A DNA stretch of 64,000 nt, taken from Furfurilactobacillus rossiae DSM 15814 (lineage in GTDB: Bacteria; Bacillota; Bacilli; Lactobacillales; Lactobacillaceae). Numbering within the stretch: position 1 is the first letter of the stretch; every line of letters starts with the position of its first letter. The notes under the pieces were generated by a model, which saw nothing but the letters and a program-made list of their open reading frames with translations, ran no database searches and was not told where the DNA came from. The DNA lies in the NCBI RefSeq assembly GCF_000428925.1, contig NZ_AUAW01000006.1, positions 1 to 64,000 of the forward strand, read 5' to 3'. Both the position numbers and the translations under genes were made by a program. Of the stretch, positions 26,626 through 35,882 are shown piece after piece.

Positions 26626-26707
26626 TCGGTAGGTCAATTAGTCGTTTGTCATTACATTAAAAAATCGTCTGTCGTCCAGACTTACATAGTTAAGGAAGTT
26701 GATTAAC

Positions 26708-27085
26708 ATGGCACAGAATTTAGCACAATCACAACCATATGAGCAGCCTAGTGTTGCCAAACCGCTCCGTCAGCCCCAATCGGTCGAACAACCAGCCGTT
26801 CATCAGAAACGGCTCCCAATTTCAGGATTCGAGATTCTATTGAGTATAATTTGTGGTATTGTTGTTGTATGTTTCGCCGTGAACATCATTCATTCTCAAA
26901 TCGAGATTACGAATGCACAGCGTAATTTGCAAACGACACAAACACAATTGACAAAGGTCAATAACGCCAATGCTTCCGCGACTCAAGAAATTAGCGAGCT
27001 GTCGAGCCGTTCTCGGTTGGACGCAGTGGCACAGAAAAATGGATTGACCTTAACCAGCCAAAACATAAGGAATGTCAGTAAATAA
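26708..27085 (+). CDS. ftsL: Cell division protein FtsL
   Basis: A 125-aa bitopic division protein of the FtsQLB complex. A polar, Gln-rich cytoplasmic N-terminus (about 1-42) precedes one membrane helix (FEILLSIICGIVVVCFAVNII, about 43-62), then an external coiled-coil (EITNAQRNLQTTQTQLTKVN) and the ELSSRSRLDAVAQKNGLTL tail typical of FtsL. Start ATG 26708 is preceded by AAGGAAG. Its stop codon overlaps the next ATG by one base, coupling it to the PBP gene. Confidence 0.9.
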   Translation: MAQNLAQSQPYEQPSVAKPLRQPQSVEQPAVHQKRLPISGFEILLSIICGIVVVCFAVNIIHSQIEITNAQRNLQTTQTQLTKVNNANASATQEISELSSRSRLDAVAQKNGLTLTSQNIRNVSK

Positions 27086-29250
27086 TGAATAAAGATTCCA
27101 AACGAATGTCCAGTCCAGATAACACCCGTTCAAACAGACGTCACTTCGGTAACGTATTGCTTGTTGCAATTCTTGCGGTGTTTATCCTGCTGGGCGTTCG
27201 TTTTGTTTATATTGCAGTTGGCAAACATGTGCAGCATGTGAGTTTGTCCAAACAAGCGCAGGCACTCTACACCGAACAGCAAACGATCCACGCTAAGCGG
27301 GGGACCATTTATGACGCTGACGGCAATCCAATTGCAATGGACACCAATACGTACACGGTGTATGCCGTGCTAAACAAACATCAGGTCTCAACTACGGGCA
27401 AACCGCTTTATGTAACAGACAAAGATAAAGTGGCTAAGGTACTTAGCAAAACGCTCAACATGAGCTCGAGCGAGATTTTAAAAATTCTAAACCCCAGCAA
27501 TAAAAACACCTTCCAGGTAGAGTTTGGATCGGCCGGTAAGGATTTGTCTGTGGCAACTAAGCAAGCGATTCAGAAAGCTAATCTAAATGGGATTGCCTTC
27601 ACGACACAAAGTGCACGGTTATATCCTAATGGAATTTTTGCCAGTCATATGATTGGTTACGCACAGCCGACCACTTTGGCCAACGGGGCCAGTTCATTGA
27701 TTGGTAAAATGGGGATTGAACAGCAGTTGAACCGGCAATTGTCTGGTGAAAATGGTGTTAAGCAGATTAAGCACGATTCGTTAGGTTATACCTTGCCCAA
27801 TTCACAGCGGAATAAGCGCAGTGTGAAGAATGGTGACAATGTTTATACGACACTGAATCCTGATCTGCAGAATCTGTTAGAAAATCAAATGCAAATTTTG
27901 TACAGCAAGTTGCAGCCTAAAAACATGGTTGCCATGATGATTGACACCAAGACTGGAAAAATTTTGGCGGCTACTCAGCGGCCAACGTTTAACGCGTCGA
28001 CGATGCAAGGCCTGGGCGACCAGTGGAATGACTTGCTGGTTTCAGATCCTTATGAACCCGGTTCGACCATGAAAAGTATGTCCTTAGCAGCGTCAATTGA
28101 CTCTGGTAACTTTAAGGGCAGTGACACCTATCAATCTGGCCGATATAAGATTGGTAACGCCGTGGTCCCTGACTGGAACCCAGCCGGTTGGGGCACAATC
28201 ACTTATTCCAAGGGATTCGATCTTTCCAGTAACGTGGCGATGGCACATTTGGAACAACAAATGGGAGCCAGCACTTGGAAAAAGTACATTCAGAATTTTG
28301 GCTTCTTAAAATCAACGAACAGTGGTTTGCCAAACGAAGCTCACGGTGCCATGCAATTCACGCAACCAATCGAGCAGGCAAACACAGCGTTTGGTCAGGG
28401 GATTACCGTGACACCAATGCAACTCATGCAGGCGTATACCGCAGTTGCCAATAATGGGAAGATGTTGAAGCCGTACTATATAAACAAAATTGTTGATCCC
28501 AATACCGGAAAGGTCGTTTATCGTGGCAAACGGCAGGTTGTTGGCAATCCAATTAGTGCCGAGACGGCCAAAAAGGTGCGTCAACACATGACAGACTACG
28601 TGTACAAATCCTACGGAATGGGGAAAGACTTCAAGATTGCTGGTTACAAAGTAGCGGCCAAGACTGGGACGGCTCAAGTGGTTGGTGACAATGGCCAATA
28701 CATGGACGGAATGGATTCAACTTTGAACTCTGTGATGGGAATGGTTCCTGCGAAGAATCCACGTTACTTGATGTACGTAACCGTTAATCAGCCTAAGAAA
28801 GTGCCGGACAAGCTGATTACACAATGGGAAAATGATGTCTTTAGTCCCGTCATGACAGAAGCTTTGGCAATGGATAAGGACACGGCATTACCCGGCAAAG
28901 CAACTAGTACTAAGGTGCCGAAGTTAGTGGGCACGAGTGTTGATGATGCTAAACAGCAAGTTAGTGATCTTTCACTGACACCGGTAGTAATTGGTGATGG
29001 TAGCAAGGTCACTGCACAGTCGCCTTCTGAGGGCAAAAAGACGCTGACCAATCAGCGGATTTTTCTCCGCGCTGGTGACAATTTGACGATGGCAGATATG
29101 AAAGGCTGGTCAATGGGCGATGTCCTTGAGTTTGCCAAGCTAACGGGATTGTCTGTGCAAACTTCTGGTAGTGGGTATGTGACAAGTCAAAGTTTGCCGG
29201 CTGGTCGCACCATCCAGGAAGGAACCGGTGTGACTGTGAAATTTAAGTAA
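27085..29250 (+). CDS. pbpB: Penicillin-binding protein 2X/2B (FtsI-type septal transpeptidase) with PASTA domains
   Basis: Class B PBP that cross-links septal peptidoglycan. The 721-aa protein has a cytoplasmic start, one membrane helix (about 24-46), a dimerisation domain, and the transpeptidase with STMK at 327-330 (nucleophile S327), SSN at 381-383 and KTGT at 526-529. The C-terminus has two PASTA domains (about 605-720: VPKLVGTSVDDAKQQV; MADMKGWSMGDVLEFA). This layout matches PBP2x of Lactobacillales. Array A of the structured repeat begins about 30 bp behind its stop. Confidence 0.95.
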   Translation: MNKDSKRMSSPDNTRSNRRHFGNVLLVAILAVFILLGVRFVYIAVGKHVQHVSLSKQAQALYTEQQTIHAKRGTIYDADGNPIAMDTNTYTVYAVLNKHQVSTTGKPLYVTDKDKVAKVLSKTLNMSSSEILKILNPSNKNTFQVEFGSAGKDLSVATKQAIQKANLNGIAFTTQSARLYPNGIFASHMIGYAQPTTLANGASSLIGKMGIEQQLNRQLSGENGVKQIKHDSLGYTLPNSQRNKRSVKNGDNVYTTLNPDLQNLLENQMQILYSKLQPKNMVAMMIDTKTGKILAATQRPTFNASTMQGLGDQWNDLLVSDPYEPGSTMKSMSLAASIDSGNFKGSDTYQSGRYKIGNAVVPDWNPAGWGTITYSKGFDLSSNVAMAHLEQQMGASTWKKYIQNFGFLKSTNSGLPNEAHGAMQFTQPIEQANTAFGQGITVTPMQLMQAYTAVANNGKMLKPYYINKIVDPNTGKVVYRGKRQVVGNPISAETAKKVRQHMTDYVYKSYGMGKDFKIAGYKVAAKTGTAQVVGDNGQYMDGMDSTLNSVMGMVPAKNPRYLMYVTVNQPKKVPDKLITQWENDVFSPVMTEALAMDKDTALPGKATSTKVPKLVGTSVDDAKQQVSDLSLTPVVIGDGSKVTAQSPSEGKKTLTNQRIFLRAGDNLTMADMKGWSMGDVLEFAKLTGLSVQTSGSGYVTSQSLPAGRTIQEGTGVTVKFK

Positions 29251-29279
29251 CACCGCAATTGTTTTCGTGTAAAATAAAA

Positions 29280-29582
29280 GAGTGATGCCGAAGCTCGGGA
29301 AGGTCCGAGCAACAACGTAAAGGTGGCAGCGTGCAAGCGCATTTTGCTTGTGGGGTGACAGCTTTGGGTTGTGCACAGGGCCTTGAGCGACAGGTGCACG
29401 TTTAGAAAGAGTGATGCCGAAGCTCGGGAAGGTCCGAGCAACAACGTAAAGGTGGCAGCGTGCAAGCGCATTTTGCTTGTGGGGTGACAGCTTTGGGTTG
29501 TGCACAGGGCCTTGAGCGACAGGTGCACGTTTAAGAAGAGTGATGCCGAAGCTCGGGAAGGTCCGAGCAACAACGTAAAGGC
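29280..29582 (+). repeat. Tandem structured repeat, array A (2.3 units of 129 bp)
   Basis: Units start with GAGTGATGCC at 29280, 29409 and 29538. The first two are complete 129-bp units that differ only at one or two bases near the junction; the third stops after 45 bp. Each unit folds as one interrupted hairpin: P1a GCTC/GAGC, P1b AAGGTCC/GGGCCTT, P2 ACAAC/GTTGT, P3 AAAG/CTTT, P4 GCAAGC/GCTTGT. The T-G wobbles are legal pairs only in a plus-strand transcript. It lies between pbpB and mraY inside the dcw cluster. Minus-strand reading frames through it are by-products of the repeat. I do not recognise the family. Confidence 0.85.
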
Positions 29583-29652
29583 CTTAATTTCGGCAGTGTA
29601 TTTAAAAGCGGATTGTCCTAACAACCGCACAATTAAAGGGGTAAGTAGAGTT

Positions 29653-30621
29653 ATGCAAGTTCGTATTTGGCTTTGGTCGTTAATCATTGCGTTTGCAGTG
29701 ACCGCAATTTTTCTACCGTTTTTGATTCGTTATTTCAGAGCACACGGCGAGGGCCAAACGATTTGGGAAAAAGGCTTGAGTTGGCATGAAAAGAAAAACG
29801 GCACGCCGACAATGGGCGGTTTGATGTTTATTACTGCCAGTGTTGTGGCAACATTAATTGTTGGTATCTGGAAACACGTGTTGAATGGTAGTGCAGGAAT
29901 TCTTCTATTTACGCTAGTATTCTACGGATTACTAGGGATGTGGGATGATTCTATTAAGGTGTTTAATCGTCAAAATGACGGATTAAAGGCTTGGCAAAAA
30001 ATGCTTGGTCAGATCGTTGGGGCCATTGTTTTCATCATTGTGTTCTCTTATGAAGGATTCTCAATGAGTCTTCGCGTCCCATTTATTGGTGATGTGCCTT
30101 TAGGGGTCGGCTATGTCTTGTTTGCCATCATTTGGCTGATTGGCTTTTCAAACGCTGTCAACTTAACGGATGGCTTGGATGGTTTGGCAACGGGACTGTC
30201 AATTATTGCTTTCTTAGCTTATGGCATTATCGCCCAACATCAGCGTCAATATGGCGTAATGGTTTTCTGTTTGACGGTGGTTGGTGCGTTGGCCGCTTTC
30301 CTAATTTGGAATCATAAACCTGCCAAGATTTTCATGGGTGACATGGGGTCGTTGGCACTTGGTGGCGCGTTGGCCGCAGTGTCATTGCTACTTCACCACG
30401 AATTATCCTTGTTATGGGTCGGTGGCGTGTTCGTCATCGAAACAGCAACAGTCATGATTCAGGTGAGCTATTTCCACATTACTCATGGCAAACGGTTGTT
30501 TAAGATGACGCCAATTCATCACCAGTTTGAATTGGACGGATGGGGTGAATGGCGGATCGATCTTACTTTCTGGGCAATTGGCGCCGTGTTTGCCGCAACT
30601 GGTGTCTGGGCAATGTGGTAA
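29653..30621 (+). CDS. mraY: Phospho-N-acetylmuramoyl-pentapeptide-transferase MraY
   Basis: Makes lipid I by moving phospho-MurNAc-pentapeptide onto undecaprenyl phosphate. The 322-aa protein has about ten membrane helices and the MraY motifs [14 protein letters not shown] (about 41-54), [19 protein letters not shown] and the HHQFELDGW loop. The ATG at 29653 is chosen because the family begins close to this point; AAAGGGG is 12 bp upstream. The broken third repeat unit ends about 70 bp earlier. Confidence 0.95.
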   Translation: MQVRIWLWSLIIAFAVTAIFLPFLIRYFRAHGEGQTIWEKGLSWHEKKNGTPTMGGLMFITASVVATLIVGIWKHVLNGSAGILLFTLVFYGLLGMWDDSIKVFNRQNDGLKAWQKMLGQIVGAIVFIIVFSYEGFSMSLRVPFIGDVPLGVGYVLFAIIWLIGFSNAVNLTDGLDGLATGLSIIAFLAYGIIAQHQRQYGVMVFCLTVVGALAAFLIWNHKPAKIFMGDMGSLALGGALAAVSLLLHHELSLLWVGGVFVIETATVMIQVSYFHITHGKRLFKMTPIHHQFELDGWGEWRIDLTFWAIGAVFAATGVWAMW

Positions 30622-30675
30622 ATATCGTTTTGCTATTTAAATGCGGGAACCTCCGCAGTACATATAAGTTTTTAC

Positions 30676-30711
30676 GCCGATCATGTTAAGGAGTATCCCG
30701 TCATGATCGGC
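30676..30711 (+). promoter_or_regulatory. Hairpin between mraY and murD with a ribosome site in the loop
   Basis: Perfect 10-bp stem GCCGATCATG/CATGATCGGC with a 16-nt loop that contains AAGGAG. There is no T-run, so it is not a terminator. The 3' arm holds the ATG of a nine-codon ORF. Confidence 0.55.
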
Positions 30712-30732
30712 ATCGTGGTATGGTTAAACTAA
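30703..30732 (+). CDS. Possible nine-codon leader peptide upstream of murD
   Basis: ATG 30703 opens the frame MIGIVVWLN and stops at TAA 30730-30732. AAGGAG lies 9 bp upstream, a better ribosome site than murD's own. The ATG is buried in the stem of the 30676-30711 hairpin. The reading is direct, but whether it is translated is unknown. Confidence 0.35.
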   Translation: MIGIVVWLN

Positions 30733-30757
30733 TATAGAAGAGAAAAGGGCGATCAGT

Positions 30758-32140
30758 GTGAAGCAAGTAACAACGTATGAGAATCAGAAGGTATTGGTTT
30801 TAGGATTAGCTAAGAGCGGGGTGAACGCGGCCCGGTTACTTAAAAAACTAGGTGCGTTTGTCACAGCTAATGATGCTAAACCGTTTGATGAAAACCCGGA
30901 TGCTAAGGAATTGGTTAGTGATGGCATCAAAGTAGTCACGGGGAGTAATCCGGTTTCATTGCTGGACGAAGACTTTAGTCTGATTGTTAAAAATCCAGGA
31001 ATTCCTTATTCAAATCCACTGATTCAAGCTGCTCAATCGCGCAACATTCCAATCATCACAGAGGTAGAATTAGCTGCCCAAGTTAATGATGCAGAACTTA
31101 TTGGCGTGACTGGAACTAACGGCAAAACGACCGTTACCACAATGATTACCGAAATGTTGAATCAGGATCGTCCTGTGGGAAAGGCCAAATTTGCCGGCAA
31201 TATTGGTGTGCCGGCCAGCCAAGTTGTCCAGACCTTGACCAAGGATGATGTGATGGTGACTGAATTATCCAGTTTCATGTTAACGGGCATTAAAACGTTG
31301 CACCCACATATTGCTGTGATCACTAACATGTACACAGCACACATTGATTGGCATGGTAGCCGTGAAGCCTATGTAGCTGCAAAAATGCGGATCACGATGA
31401 ACCAAACGGCCGATGACTTTTTGGTGATGAATTGGGATTTGCCTGAACAACATGAACTGGCAAAGCAATCCAAGGCACAGATCATTAAGGTTTCCCGAAA
31501 GGGCGCAACTGGTGCGGATGCTTACGTTGCAGATGGTCAATTAATGTGGCGGGATGAAGCTATCTTACCAGTTGACCAAATTAACGTACCCGGAATTCAA
31601 AATGTTGAAAATGCTTTAGCTGCCTTAGCCGCTGCCAAAGTGGCTGGTCAAAGTAACGCAGCGATTGCCACCACACTAAGTCACTTCAATGGTGTGCGGC
31701 ACCGTCTGCAATATGTATTAACGTACAATGACCGTAAATTCTACAACGATTCTAAAGCAACTGACATTGAAGCGACTCAAATGGCCTTACGCGGTTTTAA
31801 ACAGCCCGTTGTGTTGATGGCTGGTGGTTTGGACCGTGGCTTTACGTTTGATCGGTTAGTCGATGATCTGAAAGCACACGTTAAAGCCGTTGTGTTGTTT
31901 GGTCAAACAAAGGACCTGCTAGCTGATGCAGCTAAAAAAGCTGGCATTACGGAAATTCACTTTGCAGAGGATGCGGTTGCAGCAGTTCCTGAAGCTTATA
32001 AGTTGAGTCAACCGGGGGATGTTGTGTTACTGTCACCAGCCAATGCTTCCTGGGATCAATTTCCTAGTTTTGAAGTACGAGGTGATAAATTCATCAAGGC
32101 AGTCGAACAACTTAGTGGAGAAAAGGAGCAACAGGCATGA
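30758..32140 (+). CDS. murD: UDP-N-acetylmuramoyl-L-alanine--D-glutamate ligase MurD
   Basis: Cytosolic Mur ligase adding D-Glu to the peptidoglycan precursor. The 460-aa protein shows an N-terminal Rossmann-like domain ([17 protein letters not shown]), the ATP loop [10 protein letters not shown] at 116-125 (K123), a central [12 protein letters not shown] and the C-terminal [15 protein letters not shown] motifs. Start is GTG 30758 with AAAGGGCGA upstream. The end overlaps murG by ATGA, so the two are translationally coupled. Confidence 0.95.
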   Translation: MKQVTTYENQKVLVLGLAKSGVNAARLLKKLGAFVTANDAKPFDENPDAKELVSDGIKVVTGSNPVSLLDEDFSLIVKNPGIPYSNPLIQAAQSRNIPIITEVELAAQVNDAELIGVTGTNGKTTVTTMITEMLNQDRPVGKAKFAGNIGVPASQVVQTLTKDDVMVTELSSFMLTGIKTLHPHIAVITNMYTAHIDWHGSREAYVAAKMRITMNQTADDFLVMNWDLPEQHELAKQSKAQIIKVSRKGATGADAYVADGQLMWRDEAILPVDQINVPGIQNVENALAALAAAKVAGQSNAAIATTLSHFNGVRHRLQYVLTYNDRKFYNDSKATDIEATQMALRGFKQPVVLMAGGLDRGFTFDRLVDDLKAHVKAVVLFGQTKDLLADAAKKAGITEIHFAEDAVAAVPEAYKLSQPGDVVLLSPANASWDQFPSFEVRGDKFIKAVEQLSGEKEQQA

Positions 32141-33252
32141 GGTTAATGGTATCTGGCGGTGGTACCGGTGGTCACATTTATCCGGCATTGGCACTTATTG
32201 ATGACTTAGTCGCCAAGGATCCAACGGCGAAGGTTTGTTACGTTGGCACGCACCGCGGATTGGAAAGCAAAATTGTTCCTGCCCGCGGGATTCCGTTTGA
32301 AACAATTAAACTACAAGGTTTTTCTCGCAAACTGAATTGGCACGGACTGACGACCAACATTGAAACAGTAAATTTGTTTTTGCGTGGTGTTCGTGACGCA
32401 AGAAAAATCATCAAGGATTTTCAACCGGACGTTGTGGTCGGCACCGGTGGCTACGTGAGCTCTGCAGTTTTGTATGCGGCTAGTCGTATGCATATTCCAA
32501 CGCTAATTCATGAGCAAAATTCAGTGGTCGGTGTGACAAACAAGTTCTTGTCACATTTCGTTGATCAAATTGCCATTGCGTTTGAAGATGCTCGAAGTCA
32601 ATTTCCTGGTAAAAAAGTGATTTTTACGGGTAATCCGCGGGCACAGCAAGTTGCTCAAATGCACAGTGACTTCCAATGGGATAGTTATGGCCTGCAGAAT
32701 ACTGTGCCGACATTGCTTATTTTTGGCGGTAGCCAGGGCGCATTAAAGATCAATGCAGTGAGCGAACAAGCAATTCCTAAATTTAATGATCGACACTATC
32801 AAGTTGTCTTTGTGACGGGTCAAAAGCGTTACGACGATGTTGTTGCTCAGATGAAGAAAGATGACATCACACCAGCAGCCAATGTTGTTGTGAAGCCCTA
32901 CATCAGCAACATGCCAGAGGTGTTGCCACGTGTGGCCGCCATCGTTGGGCGGGCTGGAGCCACCAGTCTGGCCGAAATCACGGCGTTAGGGATTCCCTCG
33001 ATTTTAATTCCGAGTCCTTACGTTACTAATGATCATCAAACCAAGAACGCCCGTAGCTTGGTCAATGTTGGCGCGGCTGAAATGATTACCGAGGATAGTT
33101 TGACGGTCGATCACTTAATGAGTGTCGTGGATCAGTTGATGAAAGACGATGATAAACGCCAGCAGATGGCGGTTGCCGCTAAAAAGATGGGAGTTCCTGA
33201 TGCTGCTGATCAATTATTGGCAGCAGTCATCAAATTGACACACCAAAAGTAA
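32137..33252 (+). CDS. murG: UDP-GlcNAc:lipid I N-acetylglucosaminyltransferase MurG
   Basis: Converts lipid I to lipid II at the inner face of the membrane. The 371-aa GT28 enzyme has [12 protein letters not shown] (residues 7-18), [21 protein letters not shown] and, in the C-terminal domain, GGSQGAL and the [10 protein letters not shown] donor-binding loop. Its ATG overlaps the murD stop. Confidence 0.96.
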   Translation: MRLMVSGGGTGGHIYPALALIDDLVAKDPTAKVCYVGTHRGLESKIVPARGIPFETIKLQGFSRKLNWHGLTTNIETVNLFLRGVRDARKIIKDFQPDVVVGTGGYVSSAVLYAASRMHIPTLIHEQNSVVGVTNKFLSHFVDQIAIAFEDARSQFPGKKVIFTGNPRAQQVAQMHSDFQWDSYGLQNTVPTLLIFGGSQGALKINAVSEQAIPKFNDRHYQVVFVTGQKRYDDVVAQMKKDDITPAANVVVKPYISNMPEVLPRVAAIVGRAGATSLAEITALGIPSILIPSPYVTNDHQTKNARSLVNVGAAEMITEDSLTVDHLMSVVDQLMKDDDKRQQMAVAAKKMGVPDAADQLLAAVIKLTHQK

Positions 33253-33301
33253 TCAGGTAATTGTCCATTTACCTAAAATTGCGGACTGAACAGTAAAGGA
33301 G

Positions 33302-34294
33302 GTGGCGGACATCGCTAACCGTGTTGAATTGAACAAACGACCGCCCCGCCACCGGTGGTTTCACTGGCGCAAGAGAAAACGAACAATTAGTGTCGTGAAG
33401 GGAGATCCTCAAAAGGGTGGTAAAGGCTCTAAAAAAGTACTGAAACCGATTAAAAAGTCGTTGCCTAAACCGCCACGTCCGGATGCGCAGAATCGTCACC
33501 GGCGTAATGTGATGACTGGTGGGTTTATGACCGTGATTGTGATTCTGGCGATTATTGGTTCACCGTTGTTTTCACTTAGCAAAATTAGTGCGCCAGCAAC
33601 CCGCAATTTGACAGGTACACAAATCGTCCGTGCGAGCGGTTTACAGGTGGGCCAGCCATTGTGGACTGTTTGGGGACATCAACAGAAGATTTTTAACACA
33701 GCTAAGGCGAACAACGATATGATTCATCACTTAACCATTTCTCGTGATGGTTTCCGCAGCGTTAAGTTGAACGTCGAAGAGTATCGCCAAGCAGGCTATT
33801 TGCTACGTAAAGGAAAGTATTACGTTGTCATTGAAAATGGAAGGATCTTATCGACTGCCTTATCCCGGCCAGTAGCTGGTTATCCTGTGTACAGTGGCTT
33901 TAGTCACGACGATACGTTTGCAACTGTGATCAAACAGTATGCTGGATTAAGTAGTGACATTAAACGTGGTATTTCACAAATTGATCTGTCGCCGACGAAG
34001 AGTAATCCCGAACGCCTTCATATGTTCATGAATGATGGCAATGAGGTTTATGCGACGGCCGCGACGTTTGGTTCAAAAATGAAATACTATCCGGAGATTG
34101 TTGCTCAGATGAACGGTAAGGGAATCATTAATCTCGAAGTTGGTGCTTATTCTTATCCATTTGGATTTGATGATAACGCTGTTTCAAGCAGTGACAGTAA
34201 CAACTTGAGCTCACAAAACACTGCTGCCGGCAGTGTGGCAACAACGACTGGCAATGCAGCTAGCAGTGCTGTCAATCAACAAAGTTCGCACTAA
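33302..34294 (+). CDS. ftsQ: Cell division protein FtsQ/DivIB
   Basis: Septal protein with a basic cytoplasmic N-terminus (about 1-68), one membrane helix (about 71-93), an extracellular POTRA domain (SLSKISAPATRNLTGTQIV onward) and a Ser/Asn/Ala-rich tail. The start is unclear: the frame's first GTG (33302) overlaps the Shine-Dalgarno AAAGGAGG itself (33295-33302). The codon at ideal spacing is ATC (33311) and the next standard start is TTG 33329, 26 bp from the box. A terminator follows, ending the mraZ-ftsQ transcript. Confidence 0.88.
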   Translation: MADIANRVELNKRPPRHRWFHWRKRKRTISVVKGDPQKGGKGSKKVLKPIKKSLPKPPRPDAQNRHRRNVMTGGFMTVIVILAIIGSPLFSLSKISAPATRNLTGTQIVRASGLQVGQPLWTVWGHQQKIFNTAKANNDMIHHLTISRDGFRSVKLNVEEYRQAGYLLRKGKYYVVIENGRILSTALSRPVAGYPVYSGFSHDDTFATVIKQYAGLSSDIKRGISQIDLSPTKSNPERLHMFMNDGNEVYATAATFGSKMKYYPEIVAQMNGKGIINLEVGAYSYPFGFDDNAVSSSDSNNLSSQNTAAGSVATTTGNAASSAVNQQSSH

Positions 34295-34342
34295 ATTGAC
34301 GACAATTTAGTCAGGATTTGGCCAGAATAGAAAAAATTGTTT

Positions 34343-34372
34343 AAAACGCCGTTCTTATGCGGCGTTTTTTTA
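34343..34372 (+). terminator. Terminator between ftsQ and ftsA
   Basis: Stem AAACGCC/GGCGTTT with a short loop and seven T. It splits the dcw cluster, so ftsA-ftsZ need their own promoter; agtatggtaaact around 34398 is a candidate extended -10. Confidence 0.85.
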
Positions 34373-34528
34373 AATCCGGGTGCGAAAGAGCGTCTAAGTA
34401 TGGTAAACTTTTAATTAATTGGTGTCGGAGCGAAAACGCTGTGATTCGCCATGTAACTGCAAAAATATGAAACTTAAAATGGACTAAATTTCATGAAACA
34501 AAAAAAGTAAATGGGAGGTTCCGGTAGG

Positions 34529-35863
34529 ATGGATAATGCGGAAATTTTCGTTGGGCTAGACATTGGAACCACCGCGATTAAAGTCATTGTTGCAGAAAGC
34601 AATAATGGTGAAATGAATGTAATTGGCGCTGGCACGCAACCGTCACGTGGTCTCAGCCGTGGCGTGATTGTTGATATTGACCAGGCTGCAGGTGCGATTC
34701 ACGCAGCGATTGAGCAAGCTGAACAAAAGGCTAACGTTCACATTGACTCTGTGATTTTAGGCATTCCGGCTAATCAACTCAAAATCGAACCGGCAAGTGG
34801 TATGGTGGCTGTTTCAGAAGGCAACCAAACTCGTGAAATTACAGATCGCGATGTTCAGAACGTGACGAATGCGGCGCTTTTACAAAGTTTACCACCTGAA
34901 CGTGAGATAATTTCAATTACAGCAGATGAGTTTGTGGTCGATGGATTCGATGACATTCAGGATCCTCGTGGGATGATGGGTGTTCGTTTGGAAATGCACG
35001 GCACTATGTATACTGGTCCCAAGACGATTGTTCACAATGCCAAAAAGGCTGTTGAGCAAGCTGGTTTACATGTTGCAGATGTCACAGTTACGCCCGTTGC
35101 TTTGGGCCAAACTGTGTTGAACGATGGCGAACAAGACTTCGGTACAGTGATTATTGATCTAGGTGGTGGTCAAACCACTGCTGCGGTTATTCATGATCAC
35201 AAGTTAAAATACACGACAGTTGATCAAGAAGGTGGTAACTATATCACCAAGGATATTTCAGTCGTGTTAAACACCTCACTGGCAGATGCTGAAAAGATTA
35301 AACGGGATTATGGTTTTGCCAACACAGAGGATGCTAGTGATAAAAACCAGTTTCCGGTGACGGTTGTTGGTCAAAATAAGCCTGTTCAGGTTAGTGAAGA
35401 GTATTTAGCGGAAATTATCGAAGCTCGGTTACAACAAATTTTTGAAACAATTCGGGCTTCATTAGATGAGGTTTCCGCGTTAGAATTACCAGGTGGTGTG
35501 GTCTTGACGGGTGGCGTTGCTGCCTTGCCTGGGATCGTTGAACTGGCTGAAGACATTTTGGGTGTTAACGTACGGATTTACGTCCCTGAACAAATGGGAT
35601 TGCGGCATCCACAAAATGCGACTGCTTTATCCTTGATTACGTATAGTGGTCGTCAGTCAGAAACTCGCCGTCTGGTGAAAGATGCGTTGATGGGCGAATT
35701 TGTGGCCCAGACAAGTCAGGCACCAGTAGCCGATGGACGCACACAACGTCAGCAGGTTGCTAATGAAGCAAGTCAACAACCGTCAGCAAAACCTAAGGTG
35801 CCAAAGGAAAAGAAATCTCGCACGAACCGTGTTGGCGATTTTATCCGCAACTTCTTTGATTAA
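34529..35863 (+). CDS. ftsA: Cell division protein FtsA
   Basis: Actin-like ATPase that tethers FtsZ to the membrane. The 444-aa protein has the phosphate-1 loop GLDIGTTAIKVIV at the start, phosphate-2 VIIDLGGGQTTAAV, the adenosine motif VVLTGGVAALPGI and a C-terminal amphipathic targeting helix (NRVGDFIRNFFD). A variable K/Q/P-rich linker (about 395-430) precedes the helix. ATG 34529 follows GGAGG at 10 bp. ftsZ begins 19 bp later. Confidence 0.96.
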   Translation: MDNAEIFVGLDIGTTAIKVIVAESNNGEMNVIGAGTQPSRGLSRGVIVDIDQAAGAIHAAIEQAEQKANVHIDSVILGIPANQLKIEPASGMVAVSEGNQTREITDRDVQNVTNAALLQSLPPEREIISITADEFVVDGFDDIQDPRGMMGVRLEMHGTMYTGPKTIVHNAKKAVEQAGLHVADVTVTPVALGQTVLNDGEQDFGTVIIDLGGGQTTAAVIHDHKLKYTTVDQEGGNYITKDISVVLNTSLADAEKIKRDYGFANTEDASDKNQFPVTVVGQNKPVQVSEEYLAEIIEARLQQIFETIRASLDEVSALELPGGVVLTGGVAALPGIVELAEDILGVNVRIYVPEQMGLRHPQNATALSLITYSGRQSETRRLVKDALMGEFVAQTSQAPVADGRTQRQQVANEASQQPSAKPKVPKEKKSRTNRVGDFIRNFFD

Positions 35864-35882
35864 GTATTTGGAGGAACCATAA

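Noticed and set aside
29140-29687. Long minus-strand reading frames with internally repeated protein segments across array A
   Set aside because: The repeats in the conceptual proteins follow the 129-bp DNA unit. No ribosome site or start fits, and base changes between units preserve RNA helices rather than codons. The frames run against the mraY transcript.
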